DNA of 64,000 nucleotides from Litoreibacter roseus (lineage in GTDB: Bacteria > Pseudomonadota > Alphaproteobacteria > Rhodobacterales > Rhodobacteraceae): the NCBI RefSeq assembly GCF_009811795.1, contig NZ_BLJE01000007.1:105252-169251 (forward strand). Direction: 5' to 3'. The position numbers and the translations under genes are program-made. This document shows, in pieces, positions 53,015 to 61,630 of the stretch; position 1 is the stretch's first letter; each line of letters starts with the position of its first letter. The notes below the pieces were generated by a model. It was given only the letters and a program-made list of their open reading frames with translations. It was not told the origin of the DNA and made no database searches.

Positions 53015-53470
53015 ATGGCCCATCCCCTGCACCACGCCGAGAGCTCCGCGCGTCGCTTTGGCGGCGCGCCTGAGGACTACCAGCATATTCACGACTGGTT
53101 CGATGCCTCCAAAGCGCATCTCGCGCTCTTCACCCACCGTGCCTTACGGCATCACAGCCAAGGCATATTCGAGGCGGAGCGTGTCTTTGGTCTGACACTT
53201 GCCAACAGTGCCGGTCGTACCGTCCCGGTCCGGTGGATCGGCGAGCAACATGTCAAAGAGGACTGCCGCGGGTGCATCCCAAGCCTCGCGGATTGGCTCT
53301 CGCGCATCCAACCTGTTCCCTGGATGGCGAACGGAGCCATCGACAATCAAGCACCAGCTGACCTTGCCGACCCGCAACAGGCTTGGCGCGACGCCGTCGT
53401 CGCGGGCCGCACAATTCTCGGGCTGACCGAGTGGTGTTGCAAGCGCGACGCTGAGGCGGCGGAACGTTAA
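53015..53470 (+). CDS. DUF6915-like protein
   Basis: A 151-residue protein that resembles DUF6915: MAHPLHHAESSARRFGG, YQHIHDWFDASKAH, VPVRWIGEQHVKEDCRG. The conserved His and Cys residues (HHAES, HIHDWF, EDCRGCIP) could bind metal, but no activity is known. GAGGGGG precedes the start. It shares the short transcript of the DUF6878 gene and ends before another terminator. Confidence 0.78.
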   Translation: MAHPLHHAESSARRFGGAPEDYQHIHDWFDASKAHLALFTHRALRHHSQGIFEAERVFGLTLANSAGRTVPVRWIGEQHVKEDCRGCIPSLADWLSRIQPVPWMANGAIDNQAPADLADPQQAWRDAVVAGRTILGLTEWCCKRDAEAAER

Positions 53471-53522
53471 TCGGCCCGCGACGCGGCTTGAACGGACGTC
53501 ATCAACACTACGAAAATCCAGC

Positions 53523-53545
53523 GCCGCCTTCCGGGCGGCTTTTTT
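53523..53545 (+). terminator. Strong intrinsic terminator
   Basis: GCCGCC - TTCCG - GGCGGC followed by six T residues (53540-53545). The clearest terminator in the island, closing the DUF6878-DUF6915 pair. Confidence 0.85.
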
Positions 53546-53572
53546 ATGCGCTTCAAAAAAGGAGAAACCGCC

Positions 53573-54157
53573 ATGCGAGACCCGATCCACGAGGAAACCT
53601 ATCACGAACATACGATCAAGATTTTCCATGACCCCACCCCCGAGAACCCACGGGAGTTTGACAATCTAGGCACGATGACCTGCTGGCATCGACGCTACCG
53701 ATTGGGGGATGATCACAGCCACGAAGACCCGCATGCGTTTCTTGCATCGCTTGCGGAAATGTCCGATGCGACGGACGCCAGCTTTGACCAACTCTATTCA
53801 CGCGCCTCCCGCAAAGCAGTCATCCTGCCGCTCTATCTCTATGACCACAGTGGCATCACCATGAACACGACCGGGTTCCATTGCCCCTGGGATTCCGGGC
53901 AGGTCGGGTTCATTCATGTCTCTCTTGATCCCGTACGCGAAGCCTATGGAGTGCAGCGCGTATCGAAAAGCCTGCGCGAAAATGTTGAAAACATACTCAG
54001 GCAAGAGGTCGCCGCCTATGATGATTATCTGACCGGCAACTGCTTCGGGTTTGTCACCGAACGGGATGGGGAAGAGATCGACAGCTGTTGGGGGTTTCTA
54101 GGAGACTACGAACAAGGCTGTCTGACTGAAGCACGATCCGCCGTGTTGATTGGCTAA
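53573..54157 (+). CDS. Hypothetical phage/island protein with conserved YLYDHSG motif
   Basis: A 194-residue protein of a family widely seen in phages and plasmids but without known function. Recognisable segments: LPLYLYDHSGITMNTTGF (about 89-106), CPWDSGQVGFIHVS and YDDYLTGNCFGFV. AGGAG lies about ten bases before the ATG at 53573. The Trp/Cys-rich conserved core suggests a compact fold; I cannot assign an activity. Confidence 0.76.
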   Translation: MRDPIHEETYHEHTIKIFHDPTPENPREFDNLGTMTCWHRRYRLGDDHSHEDPHAFLASLAEMSDATDASFDQLYSRASRKAVILPLYLYDHSGITMNTTGFHCPWDSGQVGFIHVSLDPVREAYGVQRVSKSLRENVENILRQEVAAYDDYLTGNCFGFVTERDGEEIDSCWGFLGDYEQGCLTEARSAVLIG

Positions 54158-54220
54158 GTTGAAAATGTTGCCACGTCTGAAGACGTTAGACGCCTTCCTC
54201 TGTGTTCAAGATCATTTTAT

Positions 54221-54245
54221 AGACGCCTCAGAGGTCGGCGTTTTT
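54221..54245 (+). terminator. Terminator after the YLYDHSG-family gene
   Basis: AGACGCC - N9 - GGCGTTT (7 pairs, one G-T) with a run of five T residues. It lies inside the upward extension of the next frame, which is a reason to start that gene downstream of it. Confidence 0.7.
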
Positions 54246-54284
54246 ACTAGGCCCAAGAGTGAGAAGAAAACGAGATGGGCCAAG

Positions 54285-54602
54285 ATGAAAAACGCTGAAG
54301 ACCAGATGGACTCCATCAAGCGGCAACACCGCGCATTAGCCATCTTGCGTCTTTTGGAGCGCAACCCCGGATATTGCACGAACATCGAACTCTTGCGCGA
54401 CTGTCTCGCCGTCATTGCGCTCACCGCAACCAGAGACCAGCTCCTGCAGGAATGCCGTTCCTTGGAGAGCGTCGGTTTTCTTAGGGTGACCGAGCGGGGT
54501 GAGGTCGTCGTTCTAGAACTGACCGAAGCGGGCGGTGATGTGGCTCAAGGCCTCGTCATGAGCGATCTGGTCCTGCGGCCAGGACCCGAATGCCCGTATT
54601 GA
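54285..54602 (+). CDS. Small winged-helix-like protein (VpaChn25_0724-type)
   Basis: A 105-residue protein resembling the VpaChn25_0724 phage family: HRALAILRLLERNPGYCTN, then TRDQLLQECRSLESVGFLRV and a final TEAGGDVAQG. The arrangement helix-helix-wing suggests a small winged-helix DNA-binding fold. I start it at 54285; a frame open from 54150 crosses the terminator and overlaps the previous gene. Function in phage Mu-like elements is unclear. Confidence 0.72.
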   Translation: MKNAEDQMDSIKRQHRALAILRLLERNPGYCTNIELLRDCLAVIALTATRDQLLQECRSLESVGFLRVTERGEVVVLELTEAGGDVAQGLVMSDLVLRPGPECPY

Positions 54603-54618
54603 AACGCGCACCATCGCA

Positions 54619-55641
54619 TCAGTCTTTGGGTCTTGGCCCAACCACACGCACGGGCAGATCCGAAGATGTCGGCTGCCCTCTCTTGTGCGCACGCACCTTC
54701 ACCACCTTGCCGCTCGCATAGCGCCGTTCGTGCTCGGCTACCCAATGTTCGGTCGGCGTCGCGCGTCCTGACGCCTGCGCCTCCTCGAACCGCTGTCGTC
54801 GTTCGAGTTCGGCCAGATGCCGTTCGCCACTCGGACCTATCCTGATCGTCACATGTGATCGTGGGCTTTCGGTGATCCATGACTTACCGAATTTTCGGGC
54901 CGTCTTGATCTCGGCGTTGGATAGGCTTTGCGCATCTCGCGAAATCAAATCGTCTTCCCGCGCGGCCAGAGCTGCAAAGAGCATAAATCCGATCACCATC
55001 TCGTAGCTCAGATGCCCTTTGTGTTCTTTGAAGAGATCCCTGACCTCCTGCTCCCGATTGCCTGAACTCATCTGCATATGCGCTTTCGCGACATTGCGGT
55101 GAGCCTGCCAGTTCACACCCTCGAAACTGGGGCGACCGTCCGGGGATTTCGGCAGAACAAGTGTCAGAGGCGCGTCCCAGAAACTCTGATCCGTCATCGC
55201 GGAGAAGAGCCTCACGGTCATAAAATCCGGCGCGCGATTGTCGAAGAGAAATCCTCGCTGATGCCAGTACTGCAGCTGTTCGGCGCTCATCGACGTCAGG
55301 CCACGGGTGACGCGATCTTGCCAGAGCTGTTTGCTGTCGTACTCGACCCAAACCAGCGCCTGCGGGAATTCGATTTCGCTGACATAGCTCTGGATGTGAG
55401 ACTCTGGCCGTTCCTCCCATGGCTTGCCCTGAACGTCCATCCTGAGGCTGTCGAGGTAGTTGGCCGCACGATGATCGAGCAGATAGAGGCGCGCCGCCGA
55501 GAGATCGTCAAGGATGCCGCGCCTCTGCGCCCGTGTCTCCTCGGTCGGCACCATGCGACCGACCGGATCGTATTCCTTGCCGGGCTGACCGGTCTCCAGA
55601 AAGCGCCCATATTGCAGGGCGATTGTCTTGTAGAGGATCAT
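54619..55641 (-). CDS. Hypothetical island protein, 340 aa
   Basis: A 340-residue soluble protein with no family I recognise. It has helix-rich central parts (AKAHMQMSSGNREQEVRDLF) and a basic C-terminus (KVRAHKRGQP). It is the only sizeable minus-strand gene in the island between 49.5 and 62.5 kb and is divergent from the giant helicase gene. Its last bases nearly abut the preceding plus-strand gene. Confidence 0.68.
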   Translation of the reverse strand: MILYKTIALQYGRFLETGQPGKEYDPVGRMVPTEETRAQRRGILDDLSAARLYLLDHRAANYLDSLRMDVQGKPWEERPESHIQSYVSEIEFPQALVWVEYDSKQLWQDRVTRGLTSMSAEQLQYWHQRGFLFDNRAPDFMTVRLFSAMTDQSFWDAPLTLVLPKSPDGRPSFEGVNWQAHRNVAKAHMQMSSGNREQEVRDLFKEHKGHLSYEMVIGFMLFAALAAREDDLISRDAQSLSNAEIKTARKFGKSWITESPRSHVTIRIGPSGERHLAELERRQRFEEAQASGRATPTEHWVAEHERRYASGKVVKVRAHKRGQPTSSDLPVRVVGPRPKD

Positions 55642-55787
55642 TTATGAACTCGAGACCATGTGACGTGTGAGGGCGCGAAGACGCTCATGTGCTGGTGTTG
55701 ATAGAGCAGGCTCGCACGCCAGCCCAGCTCTTATCTTCCCACCGAACCAACATAGGAAACAGACGGCGCGCCAAACAGATGGGGAAG

Positions 55788-55842
55788 CTCTGCCGAAAGG
55801 CGGAGAGGGAGAGGGCCTTGGGGGGAAGGGCAAGCCTTCCCC
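55788..55842 (+). other. Two hairpins in the giant helicase gene leader
   Basis: CTCTGCC-GAAA-GGCGGAG (55788-55805, GNRA-type tetraloop, one T-G pair) and GGGGAAGG-GCAAG-CCTTCCCC (55822-55842, perfect 8-bp stem), 54 to 108 bases before the ATG. A purine-rich GAGAGAGGTCC tract follows, as in the ParB-like leader. Confidence 0.65.
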
Positions 55843-55895
55843 GATGTCAGAGAGAGGTCCGGGGCGGGCATCACCCTCAGTTCCGGAGTTCTCCC

Positions 55896-58800
55896 ATGGT
55901 TCAATCCTCCCCTTCTCGCGCCGCACATAGTTCCCTACCTGATGAGCGCCACAAGTCCGATCGCCTCCTTCACGCGGCAGAGCATCTGCTCGTCAATTTC
56001 GAGAGCGGCAAACCCATAGATCAGGCCTGTCTCCGCGCCGCCATGGAGACAGCTTTCGGTGCCGGTGACGGCTCTGGTGCCTGGATCTGGAAGGACGCCT
56101 ATGACGCCTGCGAAGCCGCACAGGTCCTGTTGCTCGCAAAATTCGGGCGCACCATGGTCGAGCGCGCGGGGTCCGATCTTGCCCTGATCACCTCATTGGC
56201 ACGGATTGCGGCGCTCGCCCCGCCACATACGCGCCGCAGCGAGACCTCCCAAAAACTGCAGCAATTCTCCACGCCCCTGCCGTTGGCGGGTATCGCTGCC
56301 CGTGCCGCACACATCAAGAAAGACGATCTGGTCCTTGAGCCGTCCGCCGGTACAGGCCTTCTGGCGATCCACGCGCACGTTCGCGGCGCGCGTCTGCATC
56401 TCAACGAGCTTGATCCGGTTCGGGCGGATTTGCTCTCAGCCCTCTTCCCGAAATGTGATGTGACCCGCCACGATGCCGGCACGATTCATGATCGGCTCGA
56501 CCGCGGTATTCGTCCGTCGGTCATTCTGATGAACCCGCCATTCTCGGCCTCTCCGGGCGTCGAGGGCCGCCACAAGGGAGCGATCTCGGACCATGTGCTC
56601 TCGGGTCTGGCACGATTGGCAGACGGAGGACGGCTGGTGCTGATTTCCGGTAGCAATTTCTCACCTGCAACCTCCGCCTACCGGAAGACCTTCGCCCGCA
56701 TCACCGAGGCTGCGACCGTCCGGTTCTCGGTTTCCATCGCGGGCAAACTCTACGCGCGCCACGGCACGACGACGGAAACCCGGCTGACCGTCATCGACAA
56801 GATGACCGGGATCGAGGCGACACCGGAGACGACCTACTTCCCCCTAGTCGAGAGCACCGACGCACTTCACAATGCGGTTATACGCCACTGTCCCCCGCGG
56901 GAAGTTCTGCAGGCTGCAAACCAATCTGCACAATCGGACGGGGGCGCCTTCTCTACGCTTTTGGCCGAGGCGCAGGGTCAGGTCAGAGCCGTCGCGGCGG
57001 AGCGTTCCAAACATCCCTTTGACCGGGCCGAGGTGGCACCGGTGTCTTATCAGCCGAAAGACTGGACCGAGCCGAAGGACACGTTGAACGCTGCGCTCTA
57101 CGAGCCCTATACCGTTCAGTCCATTGCGATCGACGGAGCTGCTGTGCATCCGACGGCTCTTGTGCAATCCGCCGCCATGGGATCCGTCGCCCCGCCCGTT
57201 CCGACGCATAGACCAAATTTGCCGAAGGATATTCTCACCAAGGGCCTCCTGTCGGACGCCCAGATCGAGAGCGTGATCTATGCTGGCGATGCCCACAGCC
57301 AACATCTGGCGAGCTGGTTCCGGCATGATCTCGAGGATGGCCGTCTTGTCGCCGCCGAGCCTGAGGCCGAAGGCGCATTCCGTCTGCGCAAGGGATGGTT
57401 TCTTGGCGATGGCACCGGCTGCGGCAAGGGACGCCAGGTGGCCGGTGTCATCCTCGACAACTGGATGGCCGGTCGAAGACGCGCGGTCTGGATCTCCAAA
57501 TCGGACAAGTTGATCGAGGATGCAGTGCGGGATTGGACAGCACTTGGTGGGCGCAGGTCCGATATCGTTCCACTGTCGCGGTTCAAACAGGGGTCAGACA
57601 TCCGGCTTGCCGAAGGTATTCTCTTCGTCACCTATGCCACCCTGCGAACCGCCGAACGCCAACATGGCGAACACACCAAAGCCTCGCGGCTCGATCAGGT
57701 CGTGGCCTGGCTCGGAGATGACTTCGATGGTGTCATCGCCTTCGATGAGGCCCATGCCATGGCGAACGCGGCTGGCGAGAAAGCCAAGGAGGGCGGGCGC
57801 GGCGAAAAACAGGCCTCGCAACAGGGCCTCGCAGGATTGCGATTACAAGACCGGGTGCCTGATGCGCGGATCCTCTACGTTTCGGCGACCGGTGCGACGG
57901 TGGTCGGCAATCTCGCCTATGCCTCCCGTCTCGGCCTCTGGGGAACGGGCGACTTCCCCTTTGCGACACGCGAACAATTCGTGGCGGACATGGAGGCGGG
58001 TGGGATAGCGGCGATGGAGATCATCTCGCGCGATCTGAAAGCCCTGGGCCTCTATCTGGCAAGATCTCTGTCTTATGACGGCGTCGCCTACGAGATGCTG
58101 GTCCATCCGCTCACACAGACGCAGCGCGAGATCTATGACAGCTATGCCGAGGCGTTCCAAATCATCCACCGCAATCTCGAAGCGGCCTTGGAGGCGTCGG
58201 GCATCACCTCAGACGAAGGCACGCTGAACGTGCAAGCGAAGTCCGCCGCGCGTTCGGCCTTTGAGAGCAACAAACAGCGGTTCTTCAACCACCTGATCAC
58301 GGCCATGAAATGCCCAACGGTCATCAAATCCATTGAGGCTGATCTCGAGGCAGGCCATGCCGCCGTCCTGCAGATCGTCTCGACCAGCGAGGCTCTGATG
58401 GAACGGCGTCTCGCGCATATCCCGGTCGGTGACTGGGGCGATCTGCATGTGGACATCACCCCTCGTGAATACGTTCTCGACTATCTGATGCATTCCTTCC
58501 CGACACAGCTCTTCGAGCCTTTCACTGACGAGGACGGAAACCTCAAATCGCGCCCGGCCACCGACGCCGACGGACATCCCATCCAATCCCGCGAAGCCGC
58601 CGCGCGGCGTGACGCGATGATCGAGCATCTCGGCGCGCTGCCACCGGTACAGGGTGCCCTCGACCAGATCCTCTGGCATTTTGGCAATGAGCAGGTCGCG
58701 GAGGTGACCGGGCGCTCCCGGCGGATCGTTCGCACCTCGGATGGACGTCGCAAAGTCGAAAGCCGCCCCGCCTCCTCCAATATCGGTGAGACCCAGGCGT

Positions 58801-60272
58801 TCATGGATGACCGCAAGCGCATCCTGATCTTCTCGGACGCGGGCGGGACCGGGCGGTCCTATCATGCGGACCTCGGCGCGCGGAACCGTCGCCTGCGCGT
58901 GCACTACCTGTTGGAGCCCGGCTGGCGGGCAGACAACGCCATCCAAGGTCTGGGCCGCACAAACCGGACCAATCAGGCGCAACCCCCGCTTTTCCGGCCC
59001 TGTGCGACGGACGTGAAAGGCGAGAAACGTTTTCTATCGACGATCGCGCGGCGTCTCGACACGCTCGGGGCGATCACGAAGGGCCAGCGCGAGACGGGCG
59101 GGCAGAACATGTTCCGCGCCGAAGACAATCTTGAGAGCGTCTATGCCCGCAAGGCGCTGCGCAATTTCTTCTGGGATCTCACGAATGAACGTATCGATGC
59201 CTGCTCGCAGAGCCGGTTCGAGGAGATGACGGGTCTCTCGCCTTGCGACAGCGACGGGTCCTTGAAAGAACAGCTGCCCCCGATCCAGCAGTTCCTGAAC
59301 CGGTGCCTGGCGCTCACGATCGACATGCAGAACGCAATCTTCGCGTGTTTCGGGCACATCCTCGAGGCGATTATCGATGAGGCTATCACGGCAGGAACTT
59401 ACGAGGTGGGTCTGGAAACTCTGCAGGCCGAGCGGTTCGAGATCATCGATCGTAAGACGATTTTTGAACATACCGCCTCCGGTGCCACGGCGACGGCGCT
59501 GACGGTGGAGCGGACGGATCGCAACCACCCGCTGACACTGGAAAAGGCACGGGCTTTCTGCGCGCAACGCGGTGACGTCCGGCTGATGATCAACCGGAAG
59601 TCGGATCGCGCCGCGCTTATGACGCCGGCAACGAGCCTGATGACCGAGGAGGGCGAGCCTATTGCAAGGGTCGAGTTGCTGCGCCCGATGGGCGACGAGC
59701 GCTTGCTGGAAATCGAGCTGAAGACCTCGCATTGGGAGCCCGCCTCGGACAGCGCCTTTGAGGCGGCCTGGCAGAAAGAGGTTGCTGCGGTCCCGGAGAC
59801 GACCGTCTCCAAACTGACACTGGTCTCGGGCCTTCTCCTCCCGATCTGGGATCGTCTGCCGGTCGACAACATGCGCATCTACCGGCTGCAGACCGAGGAC
59901 GGTGAGCGCGCGCTCGGACGGTTGGTCACCCAGGATCAGCTGGCGCGTCTTTATGCGGCACTCGGTCTCGATCACGTGGTCGAGCTTTCGCCCGACGAGG
60001 TGCTGGACGCCGTTCTGAAGCGAGGACAATCGATCCATCTCTCGGGCGGGCTCACCTTGCGCCGAGCGCGTTTGATGAGCGTCTACCGGTTGGAGCTGGT
60101 GGGCGCGAACCCGGCTGCCCTTCCCCAGTTCAAGGCGTTGGGATGCTTCACGGAGATCATCCAATGGACGACGCGCTTGTTCATTCCGACGGATACAACA
60201 GGCGCTCTGGATGCCATCTTGCAGAAACACCAAATCGTCGCCGATCCGGCTGATACCAGGAGCGCGGCATGA
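55896..60272 (+). CDS. Giant methyltransferase-helicase fusion (strawberry-notch type)
   Basis: A 1458-residue protein. Residues about 120-330 form a class I SAM-dependent methyltransferase: QQFSTPLPLA (122-131), EPSAGTG (148-154) and the N6-adenine-type NPPF (213-216). Residues about 480-1050 form a strawberry-notch/SF2 ATPase: GTGCGKG Walker A (506-512), DEAH (617-620), VSATGAT and the arginine-finger-like GRTNRTNQ (about 1020-1027). A long C-terminal domain (about 1050-1458) is unassigned. GGAG lies seven bases before the ATG at 55896. Such polyvalent proteins are carried by conjugative elements and phages to modify or protect incoming DNA; that role here is inference. Overlaps the next gene by ATGA. 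Confidence 0.9.
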   Translation: MVQSSPSRAAHSSLPDERHKSDRLLHAAEHLLVNFESGKPIDQACLRAAMETAFGAGDGSGAWIWKDAYDACEAAQVLLLAKFGRTMVERAGSDLALITSLARIAALAPPHTRRSETSQKLQQFSTPLPLAGIAARAAHIKKDDLVLEPSAGTGLLAIHAHVRGARLHLNELDPVRADLLSALFPKCDVTRHDAGTIHDRLDRGIRPSVILMNPPFSASPGVEGRHKGAISDHVLSGLARLADGGRLVLISGSNFSPATSAYRKTFARITEAATVRFSVSIAGKLYARHGTTTETRLTVIDKMTGIEATPETTYFPLVESTDALHNAVIRHCPPREVLQAANQSAQSDGGAFSTLLAEAQGQVRAVAAERSKHPFDRAEVAPVSYQPKDWTEPKDTLNAALYEPYTVQSIAIDGAAVHPTALVQSAAMGSVAPPVPTHRPNLPKDILTKGLLSDAQIESVIYAGDAHSQHLASWFRHDLEDGRLVAAEPEAEGAFRLRKGWFLGDGTGCGKGRQVAGVILDNWMAGRRRAVWISKSDKLIEDAVRDWTALGGRRSDIVPLSRFKQGSDIRLAEGILFVTYATLRTAERQHGEHTKASRLDQVVAWLGDDFDGVIAFDEAHAMANAAGEKAKEGGRGEKQASQQGLAGLRLQDRVPDARILYVSATGATVVGNLAYASRLGLWGTGDFPFATREQFVADMEAGGIAAMEIISRDLKALGLYLARSLSYDGVAYEMLVHPLTQTQREIYDSYAEAFQIIHRNLEAALEASGITSDEGTLNVQAKSAARSAFESNKQRFFNHLITAMKCPTVIKSIEADLEAGHAAVLQIVSTSEALMERRLAHIPVGDWGDLHVDITPREYVLDYLMHSFPTQLFEPFTDEDGNLKSRPATDADGHPIQSREAAARRDAMIEHLGALPPVQGALDQILWHFGNEQVAEVTGRSRRIVRTSDGRRKVESRPASSNIGETQAFMDDRKRILIFSDAGGTGRSYHADLGARNRRLRVHYLLEPGWRADNAIQGLGRTNRTNQAQPPLFRPCATDVKGEKRFLSTIARRLDTLGAITKGQRETGGQNMFRAEDNLESVYARKALRNFFWDLTNERIDACSQSRFEEMTGLSPCDSDGSLKEQLPPIQQFLNRCLALTIDMQNAIFACFGHILEAIIDEAITAGTYEVGLETLQAERFEIIDRKTIFEHTASGATATALTVERTDRNHPLTLEKARAFCAQRGDVRLMINRKSDRAALMTPATSLMTEEGEPIARVELLRPMGDERLLEIELKTSHWEPASDSAFEAAWQKEVAAVPETTVSKLTLVSGLLLPIWDRLPVDNMRIYRLQTEDGERALGRLVTQDQLARLYAALGLDHVVELSPDEVLDAVLKRGQSIHLSGGLTLRRARLMSVYRLELVGANPAALPQFKALGCFTEIIQWTTRLFIPTDTTGALDAILQKHQIVADPADTRSAA

Positions 60273-61324
60273 CCCGGGGGCGCGGCATCGACGTAGGCGC
60301 AATCGCGCGGGACCTCGCGCGGGATACGGAAGGGTTCTGTCGACGCTATTTCCCGAACGGCGTGAAGGCCGGCAATTATTGGCAGATGGGAGATGTGACC
60401 GGTGCCGCCGGACGTAGTCTTACCATCCGTCTGTGTGCGGCGGGCGGCAATCAGCCAGGCAAATGGACGGATCATGCCACGGGCGAGTTTGGCGATCTGC
60501 TGGATTTGCTCGCGCATCAGATTGGGTCTGGCAGCTTTGATGCATTGATGGCCGAGGCGCGATCCTTCCTTGGTCATGCACAGTTCGGTCCAAATCGAAC
60601 GCGGTCTTCTGACAAGATGCGGAGCTTTCCAAACACCAATGTCCGATCCGGCGTGAAACTCTTCGGATATGGGACAGCGATCGCGAACACCCCTGCCGCA
60701 GCCTATCTCACGGCGCGCGGTATCACGCGGTTCGGAACAGCACTCCGATATCATCCGAGCGCCTATCTGCGGGGAGACCATGGCGAACGGCTCGCATGTC
60801 CAGCACTCCTTGCCGCGATCACAGACAATGAAGGTCAGATCACAGGCTGCTCGCGCATCTTCCTTGATCCTGTCACGAGCCAAGTCGCCGCGATCACTGC
60901 ACCGAAACGCGTTTTGGGTGCCTTGCACGGAAACGGAATCCGACTGGGTGCTTGGAGGTCCGCCCGCGATCTGATTGTTGGCGAGGGTCTCGAGAACACG
61001 CTGTCGGTGGGCACGGCCTTCCCAACAGCGGCTCTCATATCCTGTCTGACGGCCAATCACCTTGCGGCCTTCATCTGGCCCTCTGCGACACGCCGTATCT
61101 GGATCGCGCTCGATGATGATCGGGCCGGGTGGCGCGGTGCCAAGACGCTCCACGCCCGCGCACTGGCCGCGGGGCGTGACGCCTTCTTCCTCACGCCCCA
61201 TCGCGATGACTTCAACGCTGATCTCATCGCGGACGGGCCCACCGTTCTGCGACACCGGCTTGCCGCAGTGATATCGGCGAAGGTCGACGGGCACGACCTT
61301 TGGCCGCGCGATCAGGCGGCCTGA
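60269..61324 (+). CDS. Toprim-domain (primase-like) protein
   Basis: A 351-residue protein with an N-terminal zinc-finger-less primase-like region (about 1-120, with GKWTDHATGEFGDLLDLLA), a linker and a C-terminal Toprim domain: Glu in LIVGEGLENTLSVG (about 235) and the DxD motif in IWIALDDDRAGWRG (about 275-288). Such proteins prime replication of plasmids or incoming single strands after conjugation. It starts in an ATGA overlap with the helicase gene, so the two products are coupled. Confidence 0.88.
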   Translation: MTRGRGIDVGAIARDLARDTEGFCRRYFPNGVKAGNYWQMGDVTGAAGRSLTIRLCAAGGNQPGKWTDHATGEFGDLLDLLAHQIGSGSFDALMAEARSFLGHAQFGPNRTRSSDKMRSFPNTNVRSGVKLFGYGTAIANTPAAAYLTARGITRFGTALRYHPSAYLRGDHGERLACPALLAAITDNEGQITGCSRIFLDPVTSQVAAITAPKRVLGALHGNGIRLGAWRSARDLIVGEGLENTLSVGTAFPTAALISCLTANHLAAFIWPSATRRIWIALDDDRAGWRGAKTLHARALAAGRDAFFLTPHRDDFNADLIADGPTVLRHRLAAVISAKVDGHDLWPRDQAA

Positions 61325-61630
61325 AAGCGGAACAGAGGTCAGGTGGCGGTGCCGTCCGGCACGCGCAGCGCCCTGCCCCGTTTGGATATCCGGGGTCGAT
61401 GGACCGACAGGTCGGGTGCAGAGGCACCCTCGGCCCGACAGCAACGCGCCCGGACCAGAAATTTCCCCGGCGGGCTGCGCCGCACCTCCTCGCGCAGCAA
61501 ATTTATGGCCCGGTCCCGTCCTCCGCTGCGCTGCGGCCCTGATGGGTGCGGTCGGGCCGTTGACGGTCCGTTCATCGCCCCATCCAAATCGGATCAGGAC
61601 GCAACACGAGACCAAAGGACGGACCACATC
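61325..61630 (+). other. Structured GC-rich non-coding stretch
   Basis: A 306-bp gap without a credible gene. It carries many perfect inverted repeats: GTGCCG-TC-CGGCAC (61349-61362), CCGAC-AG-GTCGG (61404-61415), GGGTGC-AGAG-GCACCC (61414-61429) nested in GTCGGG/CCCGAC (61411-61439), GCTGCGC-N11-GCGCAGC (61474-61498) and CCGC-N6-GCGG (61523-61536). The GCTGCGC hairpin is flanked by AAATTT at 61459-61464 and 61499-61504. Possible origin of transfer, leader RNA or small RNA; open frames across it look spurious. Confidence 0.6.
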
